From positions 5,518,001 to 5,582,000 of the forward strand of contig OZ023275.1 of NCBI GenBank assembly GCA_964007475.1: a stretch of DNA of 64,000 nucleotides, in the 5' to 3' direction. Below the pieces are notes generated by a model. The model saw only the letters and a list, made by a program, of their open reading frames with translations, was not told the origin of the DNA and did not search any database. Positions 1 to 13,503 of this stretch are shown here, piece by piece; position 1 is the stretch's first letter, and each line of letters opens with the position of its first letter. This stretch comes from Hybos culiciformis (lineage: Eukaryota > Arthropoda > Insecta > Diptera > Hybotidae). Made by a program: the position numbers and the translations under genes.

Positions 1-299
1 ATAATTATTAATTATATCGAATGGAATATTATTTTTATAGCTAAAATTATATAATAATATGGAACGAATTATTTTAGAAAAGTATGCTAATTACTTAAAT
101 AAATTTCAATGACTTTGTTATATCTCACTATAGTGTACTATGATAATTCTTAATCGTTAAAAGAAAATCTTTTAAAGAACATAAATAAAAAACAATTTAA
201 AACCAGGGAAAAACAACTTAAAAATTTATATTTTTACTTAAAAAGTTAATAAAATATTAAAAAAAAAATGTTTTCTTATAAATAATTAATATAGGATTG
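1..299. other. AT-rich non-coding, nothing recognised
   Basis: Plain AT-rich sequence before the hAT target duplication. Probably intron of the plus-strand gene, or upstream flank if that gene starts near 4424. Confidence 0.4.
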
Positions 300-307
300 G
301 TACTAGT

Positions 308-1077
308 TAGGGTTTCTAAATATCCGACCTATTTGATTATCCGGATATCGAATACATAAAAAATAAATTATCCGTATAATCCGGATATCCGGTTAATTAA
401 AATAAATAATAAGAAATATTTTTTAATTTGCGTTATTTAATTCAAAATATGAAAAATAGTAACAAATAATAGAATAATAATAAAAGTAGAATTATTAATA
501 AATTTAATTATTGAATAAATGAAATGATTAAATGAAATAAAGTAATAAATTAAATTATTGTTTCATTTTTAAAAATGTATTTAAAAAAAAAAAACAATTG
601 CATTAAAAGTCACGAAAATGAGTCGAGTTCTAATTTTTGGTGAGAAATCACGTGCTCCGTTGCACTGGATGTAGGTTTTATTGTTAATAATGCGCGATAA
701 ATATTTAAATTGTCTATCCTTTCAGCAATGTTGTACTTTCTTTATTTTGCTTCTCAACACGGGTAATTGAAGAAGTCGCATCGTCAAGTTGTTTCTGTAG
801 TGACGATTTGTTACAAACTGCACTATTTAGACTTTCATCATCTTCACTTTCAATAGTAGTCTCTTCAATGATTTACTCAAAAGTTACTATGTGAACAAAT
901 ATGAAAGTTCTTTAAAAAAATGTATTCTATTTTATTTAAAAAAGTAAGCTTATTTACAAAATAAAGGGTATTATAATATCCGAATAATTGCAAAAAAATA
1001 TCCGGATAATCGAATAGTTAAAATGTGTCGAATAATCCGGATAGTTCGATATCCGGATATCCGGATTAGAAACCCTA
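308..1077 (-). mobile_element. hAT-type non-autonomous element with 8-bp target duplication
   Basis: The element is bounded by terminal inverted repeats TAGGGTTTCTAA (308-319) and its complement TTAGAAACCCTA (1066-1077). It is flanked by a perfect 8-bp direct repeat GTACTAGT at 300-307 and 1078-1085. Both ends hold subterminal palindromes of ATCCGGATATCCGG type (about 340-395 and 990-1067), as expected of transposase-binding ends. TAGGG termini and 8-bp duplications are typical of the hAT superfamily. The inside keeps decayed minus-strand transposase sequence (separate entry). The 770-bp length is far below an autonomous hAT, so it is an internally deleted copy. It lies in the presumed intron of the plus-strand gene. 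Confidence 0.85.
604..882 (-). pseudogene. Remnant of hAT transposase C-terminal (hATC) region
   Basis: Read on the minus strand, 726-882 gives an open acidic stretch (IEETTIESEDDES...). After a stop and a frame change, 655-695 gives ALLTIKPTSSATEH and 620-640 gives PKIRTRL. In hAT transposases the dimerisation domain carries LLTIKPTS.A.ER followed by K.RTRL, so order and spacing fit. Several frameshifts and stops separate the pieces, so it cannot encode a working enzyme. The match rests on recognising the motif, not on a search. Confidence 0.6.
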
Positions 1078-1085
1078 GTACTAGT

Positions 1086-4000
1086 ATAATAAAATATTCT
1101 TCTTTTTTATTTTGAAAATCTGGGTGAAAAGTTTAGCAGGTCAAAAAAATCACGATAAAAAGTAAATGTAAGAAATTATTTATCATCATTTATTTTATTA
1201 AAAAATTTAAAGATTAAAATAATAAATCGTGTGAATTGATATTTATCTAAAAAATTCAAAAATATGAAAAATATTAAAAGTATCTATAATGTGCAGTTAA
1301 TGAAGAATTATTATGTCAATCGTGTTATAAAATTTAATGTTCTTAAAATTGTTAAGTCTTGTATTCTTTTTTTTTTGGGAGTTGATCCTTTATTATTAGC
1401 ATATTTGGGCTTATCTTGAGACGTAGAAATTGCATTCATAAAATTAATTTATTTATTTACATTATTTATAAAAACATTTAATACCACAACTTATGTATAG
1501 CATATTATAATATTATATGATATCGTAAAACAAATAAGTCTGTACGAACTTGATGTAACCTCATATGAAAGCTATGTATTTTATTTTAATCAACATTTTT
1601 ATAATACATATATTAATTTTTTTTATGTAACTATAATTTTATCTAACAATAAGCCCCACAAATTCCTCGAATTCAGAATTTTAAAATGAAAACTAAAATC
1701 AACAGCTGAAAAATAAAATCAACTAAAAGTAACGCCTCAAAAGTTCTAAAAACTCTTGTAGATAAATTTACTTTCCGTTCACAGATCAAAGTAGGACTAG
1801 ACTCAGAATGAAGATATTAAACATATTTATTTTATATCAAAATCATAGAGCACTTCTGTTCCTTTCTTTTATTTATATTTCAATTTCAAAAAATTCATTC
1901 ATTTTATGAATTTATATCAAAGTCAACAATTTTGATGGAATAAATTATATCAATCATTTTACTATCTCTATTATTATTTTTTTACTTATTTTAGACTTCT
2001 TTCATTATTATAATACATATAATTTGAATTGCGGTTGGTTGAGTGAATTTCTTTTATATATTAGAAAAAAATTAATTTTAATATTTCCGCAATAAAAAAC
2101 AAACTTAAAATGATGATTTATATTTTTATATAACCATTATAGTTAAAAAAAAAAAAACATTTTAATATATATTTTTTTTTAATATCTGAAATAATAACTT
2201 AAACCTAATTTCTCTGTTCGCTAATGTTGAAGTACATGCATTTTTTTTTTTGGTAACAATTATATGTAAATTTATGAAAATATTGCAGAATTTAAAATTG
2301 TATGTATTACGCATAAAAGCGTAGTATATATGTAGGTATGTACTTAATCTTTTAATCCATTTTGAAATCCATTATAAAACTTTTGTTATTTTATAATATT
2401 CCATAATTTTATTTTCCTTTCTAAGAAATAAATTTCCCAATATGCTTTCATTGTTTGATAGTTTATTTTGTTTGTTGATATCTGCGGATGACAGATAATT
2501 TTTTTTTGTTTCGACCGAGAACTATGTGCAGATCGGTTTTTTTTATACACATAAATAATATAATTTTTTAGGTTCACACGATATGTTAATATGAACTTAT
2601 ATGTTATAAGTTTTGGACATAACAACGAAATAATTAATCTAACCTTTCAATTTCAAAGACTTCTAGTAAGAAATAAAAACAAAATAATAATTTCAAGTGT
2701 AAAAACCATAATGTACAAAAAAAAAAATGTGTATACTAACTAAAACAATGCATCGTATATTTTATCCTCTCAAGTTGTTAATTTCATTCATAAAGGTAAT
2801 ATTCATGAAAATAAATCTTATTCACACTTAATGAATTGTTTTATTTTGGACTAATTCTGTTTAATTTAAAATTTTTCATTGTGTCTTTATGTCTGGTGCT
2901 ATCTATGGTTTTACTTGTTACATTTATCTTTAACTATTTTTAAACATATAATTAATTATCGATAATGTTAAAACTACAGTTGGGATGTAGATATTTTTAT
3001 TTTGTATGAAGTATTTTAAGTTTCTTTTTAGTCTAAATCTCCATTATGAGCTTCATGCTTCGCTTTAACGATTCGTTATAAAAATGTTTGCATTTGAAAA
3101 TATGACCTGTATTACGATTTTCATTAAATCAATATAGGAAAAAAAAAATTCAGAATTAAATTTACAACTTTTGATATGAATAATTTAAATGTAAAGTTTT
3201 TTTCATTACAATTTCCTAACTAGATTTAAGGAAAAATAATTTAGTTTTACTATTTTATTAAAAGAAATAGTTTACTTAAACTTTTGTCTAAAACATACAA
3301 ATCAAAATAATTTTTATTATGAATAAATTTGTAACTGGAAAAGTCATTACTAGTTATGTTTTTAGAGCTATTTAAAATCATAAAAATTAAGTTTTTTGTG
3401 ATAATGGAACAACGAGATTTGAACTTGTTAGTACTTTTGTGTAAACACAATGCAATTTTAAAAGTATAATTAAATTCATGAGAAAAATTTATACATTTGT
3501 ATTTAAATTAAAGTATAATTGTTTAAATTAAAATTATGTATAAACTTGAGATTAAATAATTATTATTATTATTGTGGTATTTTAATATCAAATTAATAAA
3601 CTTTAATGATATACAATTTCATTGAAAATTACATTATTTGATTATAAAGTTAACATCGAGCAATAACAATTGTCAGAAACTCTAGAAACTGTACGAAATA
3701 ATCAATATAGAGTTACAACAAAAAAAGGGGGCGTTGTATGTGATTTGATTTGAAATTGAAAAGGAGATGCAGATTTTGAAAGTTTTACGAAATTTAATTA
3801 GTTATAATATTATACGTTTATATTACTCAAAGTTTATGTAATATTTATCTTATTAATTTTGAAGTTAATGATCGTACTTAATAAAAATAATATATGTCAA
3901 TCGAATACATTTTATTTTATTAATTGCATAGTTACCTATTTCGAAGACTATTCGGATGTTTTGATTTTTTTTTCATTTAATATTTTTTTAATAAAAATGT

Positions 4001-6342
4001 TCCATAAAATTTTAATCACAAGTTTCGCGTTAAATAAAAAGGTTTGGTAATTCAAATAAACTGTTGACTGTTTAAACCAGAAGATTTTACTTATATACAT
4101 ATAATAGTTTTACGTAATATGAAATATCTGAATATGGCATTATAAGCCATAATTTTATAAGGTATACATTTGTATATTTTCTTGTGTTAAAAAATGTTGA
4201 AAGTTTAATATGAAAAAAGTTTCTATCTTAAGTCTTTTGTTTTTTTTTAATCCTGTGTATGAAGGCGAAATTATGAAGATATCTGTAAAAACATTACCAT
4301 ATAACAGATTGTATTTGTTTTGAAATATCACTTACATTCAATGCATAAGATCATTTAAAGTGTTTTATTAAATTGTAGATTATATGATTAAAGTACAAAG
4401 TCAAAGTTTAAACATTTTTTTACATGCATGAATTTAAACTTTGTAAGTACCAATGCAATTGTATTTGATTGCGTATCATTAATAATAAAAGTCAAACCAA
4501 ATCAAAAAAATTAAACTAATAGTAATTATGTAAATTAATACTACTAAAAACAAATAATTTATAGACTTATTATATGCGTATATTATGTATAAACAATTTA
4601 TTCGAAAACAGCGTATAATAATTGATGGGGCTCTATTTTGCATGAATGGTGGCAAGAGTCTTGTCTTGAGTTTAAAATATTTCAGAATTTTTTAATAAAA
4701 TCAGACATTTACAGCGATTTATATTCTTTTACAATATTAGGAGTATTAATATAGTACCCTTTTATTGAAAAATATAATAGAAGATCAAACATTGTAGCAA
4801 ATATCAAGTAATCATTTTAATAAATTGGAGTTCAAATAACATTAAATTAAAAAATCGCTAAATTAAAAACTTTTGATTAAAAATAAAAATAAAAACTTTT
4901 GAAAATTAGTTAAAAGAATGATGAGAAATAAATCAGGAAATAAAGAAGAAATATTTTAATATTAAAACCTTACAGGCTTAGGTGCTCAAAAATTTAATGC
5001 TGACATAGATTGTTCTTAGTTAATTTAAACTTTAACAAGTTAACATTAGGTTGTAAAATTAGCTTTCATTCCATTTTGAATTAATTAAAAAAAAATACTT
5101 CAGTTTTTACATAAATTAAATGATATAAAAATAAACCATAATATAAAGATAAAGCTATTCAGGGCACAAATGTCAACAATTTAACATCATTTAATGTATA
5201 ATTAAAAATATTAACATTTAATTGAATCTATAAATTAATTTAAACTAAAGCTAATGAAAAGTGGTTCTATATTATCTGACATCAATGAAATGGTCTTTTA
5301 TTTCAACATTTTCAATGTTCTATGTTCTAAATTATCTTTTGACAAGTAAAAAGCATAATAATACTAATTACAAAGCTATTTAATTCTTTAAGTTACAAGA
5401 ATAAAATTCATTAAGAATATCATTGAATTATATGTTAATAAAGTAGTCTAACGCTAAATATTATAATTATTTTTAATTTAACACTAATACGCTTATAAAA
5501 AAATAATTTTTTTTTTTTATAAAAAAGACGAATCTTCCTTCATTTTTGCAAATGATTGCATAAAGTAATCAATCATAATATTCATGAATTGTTACTAAGG
5601 TTAAAAAAAGGTTAACTTAACATTAACTTCATAATTTCCTGTTATAATTTTTCATACCGTTTTTTCCTAAAATAAATTTATTAAACAAAAAGGAAATATT
5701 TCCGTAATAATAATTGCATACATAAAATTAAATAAAAAACATCAGCTGCCTGAATTTAATTTATAATAAAGTTCATCTAAACCTAAAGTATATATAACTA
5801 TGTATGTACCAACCGCATATGATGTTCAATAATATACCTTTGTTGATTGTATCTTTCACTTATAATCACGATTTATAGTACAAACATTACGATGATTCCA
5901 TAATATCATACAGTTAATTTCGAAAGTAAATTGAATATATATATTTATGTTATATGTTTACATACTATTCTTTTTGCATCCGGAAGCATATTAATGTTCA
6001 TTTCTTTTGCTTAATTAAAGTTACAAAATATTTGATCTTTATATTGAAATAATAATAGGTCTGTTATTATAGAAATAAATAAAATATAATAAATTAGTTA
6101 GAATTTAGTTAACAGTATTATTGGTACATATATGGTTTTTATAATATTGCTAGCCTTTTCATCGGTAGCATAGTTATTCTATATGGCTTTATATAGATTC
6201 TTAAGTACATATTTCAATTTTCGGGATTAAAGTTGTGTGTTGGGTAATATTTTGTTTAATTAAAATCATTCAAATAATTTTCTAATCTGAGTTCAATTTC
6301 CAATTACAATTTATGCATTACATAAATAATTTTTATTTACAG
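1086..6342 (+). other. Presumed intron or upstream flank of the plus-strand gene
   Basis: About 5.3 kb of AT-rich sequence with many poly-T/poly-A runs and no long or GC-elevated ORF. The only exon candidate seen is 4424-4442. The acceptor at 6331-6342 (ttttatttacag) closes the intron. No further mobile element was recognised here. Confidence 0.45.
4424..4442 (+). CDS. Possible small first coding exon of the 6343-7088 gene
   Basis: An ATG at 4424 opens six codons (MHEFKL) plus one base, directly followed by the consensus donor GTAAGT at 4443. The phase fits the acceptor at 6342: the leftover T plus AT makes a Tyr codon that continues into KFHNN. An in-frame stop lies five codons upstream, so it would be an initiator exon with a 1.9-kb intron. 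GTAAGT hexamers occur by chance in sequence like this and the phase match has a one-in-three chance, so this is only a hypothesis. The true upstream exon may lie outside the window. Confidence 0.22.
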
Positions 6343-7088
6343 ATAAATTTCACAATAATACCAATGACATGATGATGGAGCCAGATGAAATATCTCAGAT
6401 AACTGTTGTAAGATCAGAAAGTCGTCGAGTTGCATCACCCGTTAAAAAAATTCAACCAATTTCCACTCCATTAGATTTAGGAGCAGAACAAAACATATTT
6501 TCAAATTTTTATCGTAATTCAGCATCAAATCAGGCACAATCTTTTTTTCACGCAGATCCATTAGAATCATTAAATAAAGTAAAACCGTCAATTGAAAAAG
6601 GTAAATCTTTAAATGATGATATTCTTGGCTCTGGTGATTTTGTTGTCATAAGGGGAGGAACATTTTACCCAATAGATGAGGAATCGTATCACGACGATAA
6701 TGATGAGTATGATGAATATGATGGAACGGGGCTCGATGGCAGTACAGAAATTTCTCCTGATGATTACATTGAAAGATACACACTTCCGGAAGAGCAATTT
6801 GCGCATTTTCGTGATTTTGCTGATATTAAGACACCGTCTGAATTCGGTTCATCACAATTTGTTGTTGTTTATTCCGATGATAATAATTCAACAGTGGCAC
6901 ATTCAAGTCCCAACAATATCCTTGATCAGCTTGAATTGATCGATAAAGAAAAAGAAATCGAAGAGAAGAAAGCAAAAAAATTAAATTCTTTTAAGTCCAA
7001 GTTAAATAGAACTAAATTGGAAAAAAATTATGAAAAATTTATGGGACCGAAAAATTCTAAATACGATTCGATGATAGCTTTAAGCTAA
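6343..7088 (+). CDS. Terminal coding exon of an unrecognised acidic protein
   Basis: This is the longest open frame in the window. It starts right after a T-rich acceptor ending in ttttatttacag, at 6342, and ends at TAA 7086-7088. The exon opens with two bases of a split codon, then 247 residues, so it should join an upstream exon that ends one base into a codon. An in-frame Met triplet at 6369 could also be the start if the upstream exon is untranslated. The protein is Ser/Asp/Glu-rich. It has a basic-serine N-part (RSESRR, SPVKK), a very acidic centre (DDNDEYDEYD near residues 110-125), and a charged, probably helical Lys/Glu C-part (DKEKEIEEKKAKK) ending in MIALS. Two short strands, GDFVVIRGG and SQFVVVYSDD, resemble each other. 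I see no signal peptide, membrane segment or catalytic motif. GC content is clearly above the flanks, which supports real coding. I do not recognise the family. It could be the cytoplasmic tail of a larger protein. Confidence 0.85.
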
Positions 7089-7370
7089 TAAATGACATTT
7101 GAATGACTTTGGTTAATCTACTTAATTATTGTTTGAATAAGTTAAAAGTTTCCTTTATTATTAATAATTGATTGATAATGTTAGTTAGTTTGATGTGTTA
7201 TGTCATTATATTTTTCATGAAATGATATGGAAATTGGTATTCCATTATTTTATAATGTAATCATAAGTTTCTAAGTTTTCGGTAAGTCTCCAATGAATGA
7301 TTTATACGGAAATTTTACTAAAAGGAAGTTACGGAATTTTATAAAATAAAATAATATAAATATGGTGGAA
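7089..7370 (+). other. 3' UTR of the plus-strand gene with polyadenylation signal
   Basis: The AT-rich sequence after the stop carries an AATAAA at 7345-7350, followed by a short GT-containing stretch (tatggtgg). It is a plausible cleavage and polyadenylation site. Another AATAAA overlaps the stop codon at about 7087-7092 but is too close to be the likely one. The 3' end is inferred. Confidence 0.4.
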
Positions 7371-10300
7371 AAAAGAAATTTTGAATATTCCATACAGTCA
7401 ATAATGTCGAAAACAGACTTTTATTAAAGTTTCATAAACATTTCCATTAATTCATTCAGAGCAAAATAATAATCTTAATATCGGAATTATTATTATAGTA
7501 TATACATTTAATAGTATAGTTTTTTTTATTCAATTAGAAAATTTTAAAAATAAAAAAAAAAATACTACGCTTTACTATTTAATTAGTTTTATTTTTAATT
7601 AGAACTATATCTGAATTGATATAGTTTTATATTATTCACGTTTAATTAATTAGTTAAACATAAAAGCATGTATAAAATTGAATATAAATTAGAAAATTAA
7701 TTAATTACAATCAAAATTAAATTAATTTTTTTTTTTATTTATTTATTATAAAAATAAACTCATTAAATGTTAATTATTGCATAAATGTTAATTTTATTAA
7801 AACTAAACTAATTAAAAAATAAATGTCTCTAATTTAATAAAAATCAAAAAAATTCGATTTAAGTTTTGTGCGCAGACTCCAAAAATGTCAGACCCTTATA
7901 TAATAATCAACAAATTGGTATGTTTAATCGGACAGGGGATGGTTTTACGAATTTTCAAAGTTAAAAACAATACTGCATCTTATTTAAACACTGCTTTGAC
8001 CATTAATAGAGAATTAATATATCTGAAATAAAATTAATTACTACACTATGCATATTTATTAACTGAATTCTTAGAAATTCTGTGGAAATATTTTTTATAA
8101 GCGATTGTGCGTCAAGAAATGTGTCAGAACAGTCAATCAAATTGTTTTGTTAATAAAATATAGGTGTTATTGGTAGCTCTTTACATTTAAAAAAATAATA
8201 AATACAAGACAGCTGATATCGTTTTCATTGTAAACATTTCTTACAATATTTATTGTTTATTTATTTTATTTTTTATTTTTTAACATGACCTGTTTGATGT
8301 TTTCCTCATTCTTTGTTGATAGAATTTAATTTATTACAATTTATAGATTGATACAAAAAACAAATTAAAAATTGGTTTTATAACAACAAGCCGCGCAATT
8401 TTTTTTTTTATGGTAATATTTTTAAAATGAGACTGTTAAAAACAGTGGGAATGCTGAGAGTATGATAAAATTAATATTTGAGAACTATTTAAGTTCATAA
8501 TTTAAAATAAAAAAAGATACAAGTACATGTATTTAGATATCTGAAGAAAAAATGTATTCTAATGAGGACTGAGTAGTAGCCGTAAAGGAACAATAAGTGA
8601 CAACTTAATAATGAAATTACACAAAAACTTAGTTAATAAATTTATCTATTTAATATAGCTTAAAAATTATTTGGTTTGTCGATAAATAGAATTGCGTGTG
8701 ATTTAGAAATAAAATTTTTTATAGTTATCATTAAAACGAATTTCAAATGCATTAATTTCGGTATTTCATCGTTATTATTATTATCCTATTATAGACATTA
8801 TATTTGGTTTGTTATAGGGCTGATTAGCACATTTTGTAACTATTTATCGATAAATATAAAATAGTATGTTATTTCCTCATCGATGAGGTAAAAAATATAT
8901 ACTTTTGAAATTAATTTTATAACTATTATGCGCTTCAAAGCTATATAAGCGTTTTATTAATTAATAGTTTTATTATTGTTTTCTTATAAAACAATTATGT
9001 AATTAAAATGTTTCGTTTTTTATTTCAAATTAATTAGTTTTTTTTTTTTCCTTTTTTTTTTCTTCTTTCAAAAACATATATTTATTTTTAATTTCCTGGA
9101 AAACATAAGTTTTTTTTGTTTCTTCTTATACTAAAAGAAAACGTAACATAAGTTTTATAAATTTTCCATATCGATTTTATAAAATATATAATAAAAAAAA
9201 AAACATTTGTAAGACAATAGACCAATAAAGTAGAGAATTTACTGTGAATAAAAAATTAATAAAAATGCTAAAAAAAAACTAGGTAATATATCTAGTCTGT
9301 AGTCTTTTTCTAACACTATATGCAATGTTCAATTGAACATGTAAAATAGATTTCATTACTTATGTTTTACATAATATTAAAATTTTATAGTTCATAAAAC
9401 AGTAACATAAATCTTTCATACTAACAAATTATTTTGATAAGGTTATCTAAACAAAGGAGTAAATTCATCTCATTTAATACTTTAGATCCCATAAACATAT
9501 GTGTGTCTATGAGAAACATATTTATTTATTTATTTATTTCTTGTTACTTAGTACTTACATGCTGAAAATGTCATTAATTTTTCTTAATTTGTTTATTCAA
9601 AGCAATAAAGTATAGTTACTTATTTGGAAAATAAAAAATGTATCGGTAGTCAATGAAATTTTTGTATGTTTATATTACTTTTATTTTCCTGAAAACTCTT
9701 ATTGATCAAATTAGAGGTAAAAAATTGAATAAAAATTTCACTTTTTAATTTGTGAAAATTAATGAAGTTGTTAAAGTGTACACAATTATTTTTGTCATTT
9801 TTCTTTTTCATTAAAAATAATCAAATTTTAACATGCAAAACATTTGTAATGGACTTACAACTATTGAAATAAATTAAATGAGATTCGTGAGAAATGATCA
9901 CGTTGTTATTTTTTAAAACAATATATATTCAACATTTGTATTTAACTAATAAGTCTTAATTAATTTGATAAATATGTTGACAAAATAATATAATTTTGTC
10001 ACAAGATCTATACATAAACTGTTACTAAAACCACACTTTAATTTCAATTACAGGCCACACAGCAACTGGTTCAATTTTTCATATAGGGTTATTATTGCAT
10101 TACAATGCGGGTTCTAGAAATTTTCTTTGAAAGTAAATAGGCTATACGAGTAAAAGCTTATATTAAGACGCAGAGAAGCTATTTAATCGTAATTTATTCT
10201 TGTTGTTAATGTTTTTGATATGATTAGACTTAAGACTCATTTGATCATATAATAGCTATTATTAGCAAAAATATATTAAGTTTAAATATTAACTATATCG

Positions 10301-12278
10301 GAATCATTACAAATATGGAAGTTAGTTAAAGAGAATTAAGAGAAATGCACTTACTACTATGAATTTCATTCATCATCATTATATTTTAGACGAAATTGAA
10401 CGTTCAATGAAAATGAAAATAAAAAAAAAAAACTTGAATTTCAATATTTCCAATTTTCCTTTGGAATGGACTTAATCGAATATTGAGTTATTTATGAAAT
10501 TTTTAATGGAATTTATTGAATATTTTTATTAACAATGTAAGATCTGGTTTGTTTATTTTTTTGTTCAAAAATTCCCTGGAGCTTAATTTGTATAAGCATA
10601 GAGAAAGTGCGTAATGTTTTTGTTATTTCAATATTGCAGAAAAAAAAATTTTTTTTTTTAATTAAAAAATATTTTCGGAAGAAGTTTTTTTTATTGAAAG
10701 TTTGCATTTACCTAATTGGTTTGTATAATCTTGATTGAACTTTCTTAAAAGGAAATAATTTTTATTTTTAATTATAGCTTTTACTGGTTTTATTTATTTT
10801 TTTCTCTTTTGTACGAATTAACTAAAAATTTTGCGCGCATAATTTTTTGTTCAGTGTTAAGTTGTTGAATAATTATAATTATTATAAATTGTTTTTTTGA
10901 AATTACGTGATTTGATTGTCGAAATGTTGTTCGATGTTCTGAAAGAAATAAAAACATATATTCTTAATTCAATTATTGTTCAAAAATTGTTCAGATCATA
11001 TTTCGTTCTATTTGCATTATCAAATTTCAAATTTCTATCGATTGCTTTATCAAATTTTATTTTCTGTTTCGCAAGTTGATCGTGGTATATATTTTGAGGC
11101 TGCAAAAAAATATTATGTTTTGGTTTATAACTTCCAAATAATCACGAAATTTATGTTTTCATGTAAAAATATACATATCTAGTCTTTCTTTGACTACTTT
11201 CTTACACAAAAACAAGATAGGAAATTTTATTATTATTGCAATTTTTTTTTTCATTAAAACAAATAGTAGACAAAGTTATAAAAAAATCTTGTTAACATGA
11301 ACATAAATAAGAAAATGTTTTTAAGGTTTTTTATTTATTAAATGTTCAACAATGAAAAAATGAAAAAAAAACATTTTTTTTTGCTTGAACAAATTAAAAA
11401 TATTTATATCTATATGCTGCCACTGTAATAAAATGTATATCATGCAAAACGGAAAAAAAAATCTTCGCTTTCTTGATTTGAATACGTTCATGTAATGTTA
11501 CGACACTGAATTTTCCAACTTTTTGCAACTTCAAACATATACTTCTTAAATTGTGTTTCCACGTGACAGATTTTCTGCAATTTTAACCTATCTAAGTATT
11601 AAACGTTTTTACAATAAATTCGTTGAACGAATAAAAATCCTATATTTACTAAGATTTTAGTCCTTAAGTAATTTCACAGCTGAGAAAAAGTTGCAAATTA
11701 ACGATCAGAAAAAATTCTCCGACTATCGCAATAGTCGAAATTTTTTGCATATAATATTTCTTGAATTCAATTAAAAGTGTTTTTATAACAAACGAGAATT
11801 ATTTTCTAATTACTGGAAACTTATTATTAATAAAAGATGAATAAATTTATTTGAATGAATAATATAATAAATAGAGGATATTATAGCATTGAGCTTCCAA
11901 TATTTTATAAAGACTGTACATATAATATAAACCACAAGCATATAATATATATTTAATACATATAGTTGTTTTTAATAGAGGGACGACATAAGAAATATAC
12001 AAATATTATTGAAATGGAATTACAAAAATGCTGGGCTTGCCTGAATTAAAAAATATTTATATATAGAAGTATTTCACAAAATGCAACAAATTAGTTAATA
12101 TTTAAGCCTCAGGTTTCATTAATTCATTTAAATCTATATATATATAATTTTTAATATAATTATTAAGTACACCTATCTCAATAATTAAATTTATCTTAAT
12201 TGCCTTAACAACTAATAAAAAGATGTAATGATCGCACAAAAGGTGGAAATTATACAAATAGATTTTATTGTAAAGAAC
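7371..12278. other. AT-rich intergenic stretch, no gene recognised
   Basis: Nearly 5 kb with homopolymers, a (TTTA)n tract at about 9519-9539 and only short ORFs explained by composition. I see no TIR pair, RNA gene or GC-elevated block. Confidence 0.45.
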
Positions 12279-12966
12279 ATGTATATTAGGCTGGTTCACA
12301 AAAAAAAATTTTTTGCCGCCCATACAGATTCTGAAAGCTTACATCAAGAAACGAAATACGTGCTCCTTGATTTTTCGAAATTTTGTTTCCCCATCAAGCG
12401 CAACCAGTTTTTCTGATGGCTGAGGCCTAGACCTAATAAGGTGGGTTCAAAACTCTGTAACTTTTTTCTCTTTGAATTTTTTTTCCTCCTTTTTTTTTTG
12501 GTGTAACTGTCTTGATGCTCCCTTCATTTTTTGTTAACATCGTAAGGCTATACGACTTATCCTTTTTTTTTTACAACTCTCTAAAGGAGAATTTAAACTT
12601 TTGTCCCCATTTTATTTTTACTTTAAGACACCATATCTTTTCTAATTTTAAGAGAAACATTTTTTTTTTTTTGTTCATAAATTTGGCATAAATTTTCATA
12701 ATTTTTAGCATTATAACTAAAAGATAAAATTCTATTAAGTTCTGGTTTTTAAGCTACAAGTAATTTTACGACATTAAAAGTTTCGCTTTCGTAATGCATT
12801 GGTCATTTGATTCATTTGTTAACTGATCTATTTTTTTTAAATAGGAATCAAAAAAGGAGATTTAGAATAGAAATAAATAAGAATTTAAAAATTGTTTTAA
12901 ATTTATATTTATTTATGATTAATTTTTTTCAATTAATTTTAAAAATATTTGATTTTCCAATAATCG

Positions 12967-13137
12967 CCATGTTTGGCCGATGCTGGCTCACGATTGGGAG
13001 AATAATTTGTTTTTGAGTTTCGCCAGAAGTTATCGATGTGTTAAATTCCGTCATTAATGCTACACTCCTCTTGGCGTTGTAATTAACAACTTGTAACTTC
13101 TGAATTAATCGCAGGCCGTCTTGATATCCTACATCAG
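12967..13137 (-). pseudogene. Inverted second copy of the palindrome coding fragment
   Basis: On the minus strand the left arm encodes DVGYQDGLRLIQKLQVV and onward to QHRPN, still without a stop. Three positions differ from the right-arm copy at residues that look conserved there: VVNDNAERS becomes VVNYNAKRS, and IILQIV becomes IILPIV. The N-terminal part (NPALW and before) is missing, because homology ends at the ATC about 13139. The right-arm copy is therefore probably closer to the source sequence. Confidence 0.5.
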
Positions 13138-13200
13138 ATCAGTAGATATTTTCAAGCATTGAAAAAAATTTAAAGAATTTTTAGTGACCAAATTCTGCAG

Positions 13201-13503
13201 TTGTATTTTAGGCAAATCAAAATTCGATGGAATTTTTGTCAATGCTTGAAAGTATTTACTGAATTTTTAGACAAGAATCCAGCTCTATGGAAATCTGATG
13301 TAGGATATCAAGACGGCCTGCGATTAGTTCAGAAGTTACAAGTTGTTAATGACAACGCCGAGAGGAGTGTTGCATTAATGACGGAATTTAACACATCGTT
13401 AACTTCTGACGAAACTCAAAAACAAATTATTCTCCAAATCGTGAGCCAGCATCGGCCAAACATGGCGATTATTGGAAAATCAAATATTTTTAAAATTAAT
13501 TGA
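13201..13503 (+). pseudogene. Coding fragment inside the palindrome, unnamed arthropod repeat-protein family
   Basis: One hundred codons are open from a TTG at 13201 to TGA at 13501-13503. There is no ATG near the front, so this is a fragment or an exon; ttgtattttag at 13201-13211 could even be an acceptor. The protein has FLDKNPALWKSDVGYQDGL, then VVNDNAERSVALMTEFN, then QKQIILQIVSQHR. This order (D.FL.K.P..W..YQ.GL, VVND.AERGV.LI..+N..LT, QKQ.LLQVV..HR) resembles a protein I have seen in many copies in arthropod genomes, with no function I can name. The tail after HRPN looks unrelated to it. It lies in the centre and inner right arm. The copy in the left arm has changed some of the conserved residues. 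Confidence 0.5.

Noticed and set aside
6609..6939. Extra ORFs on both strands within the terminal exon
   Set aside because: Shadows of the 6343-7088 coding frame.
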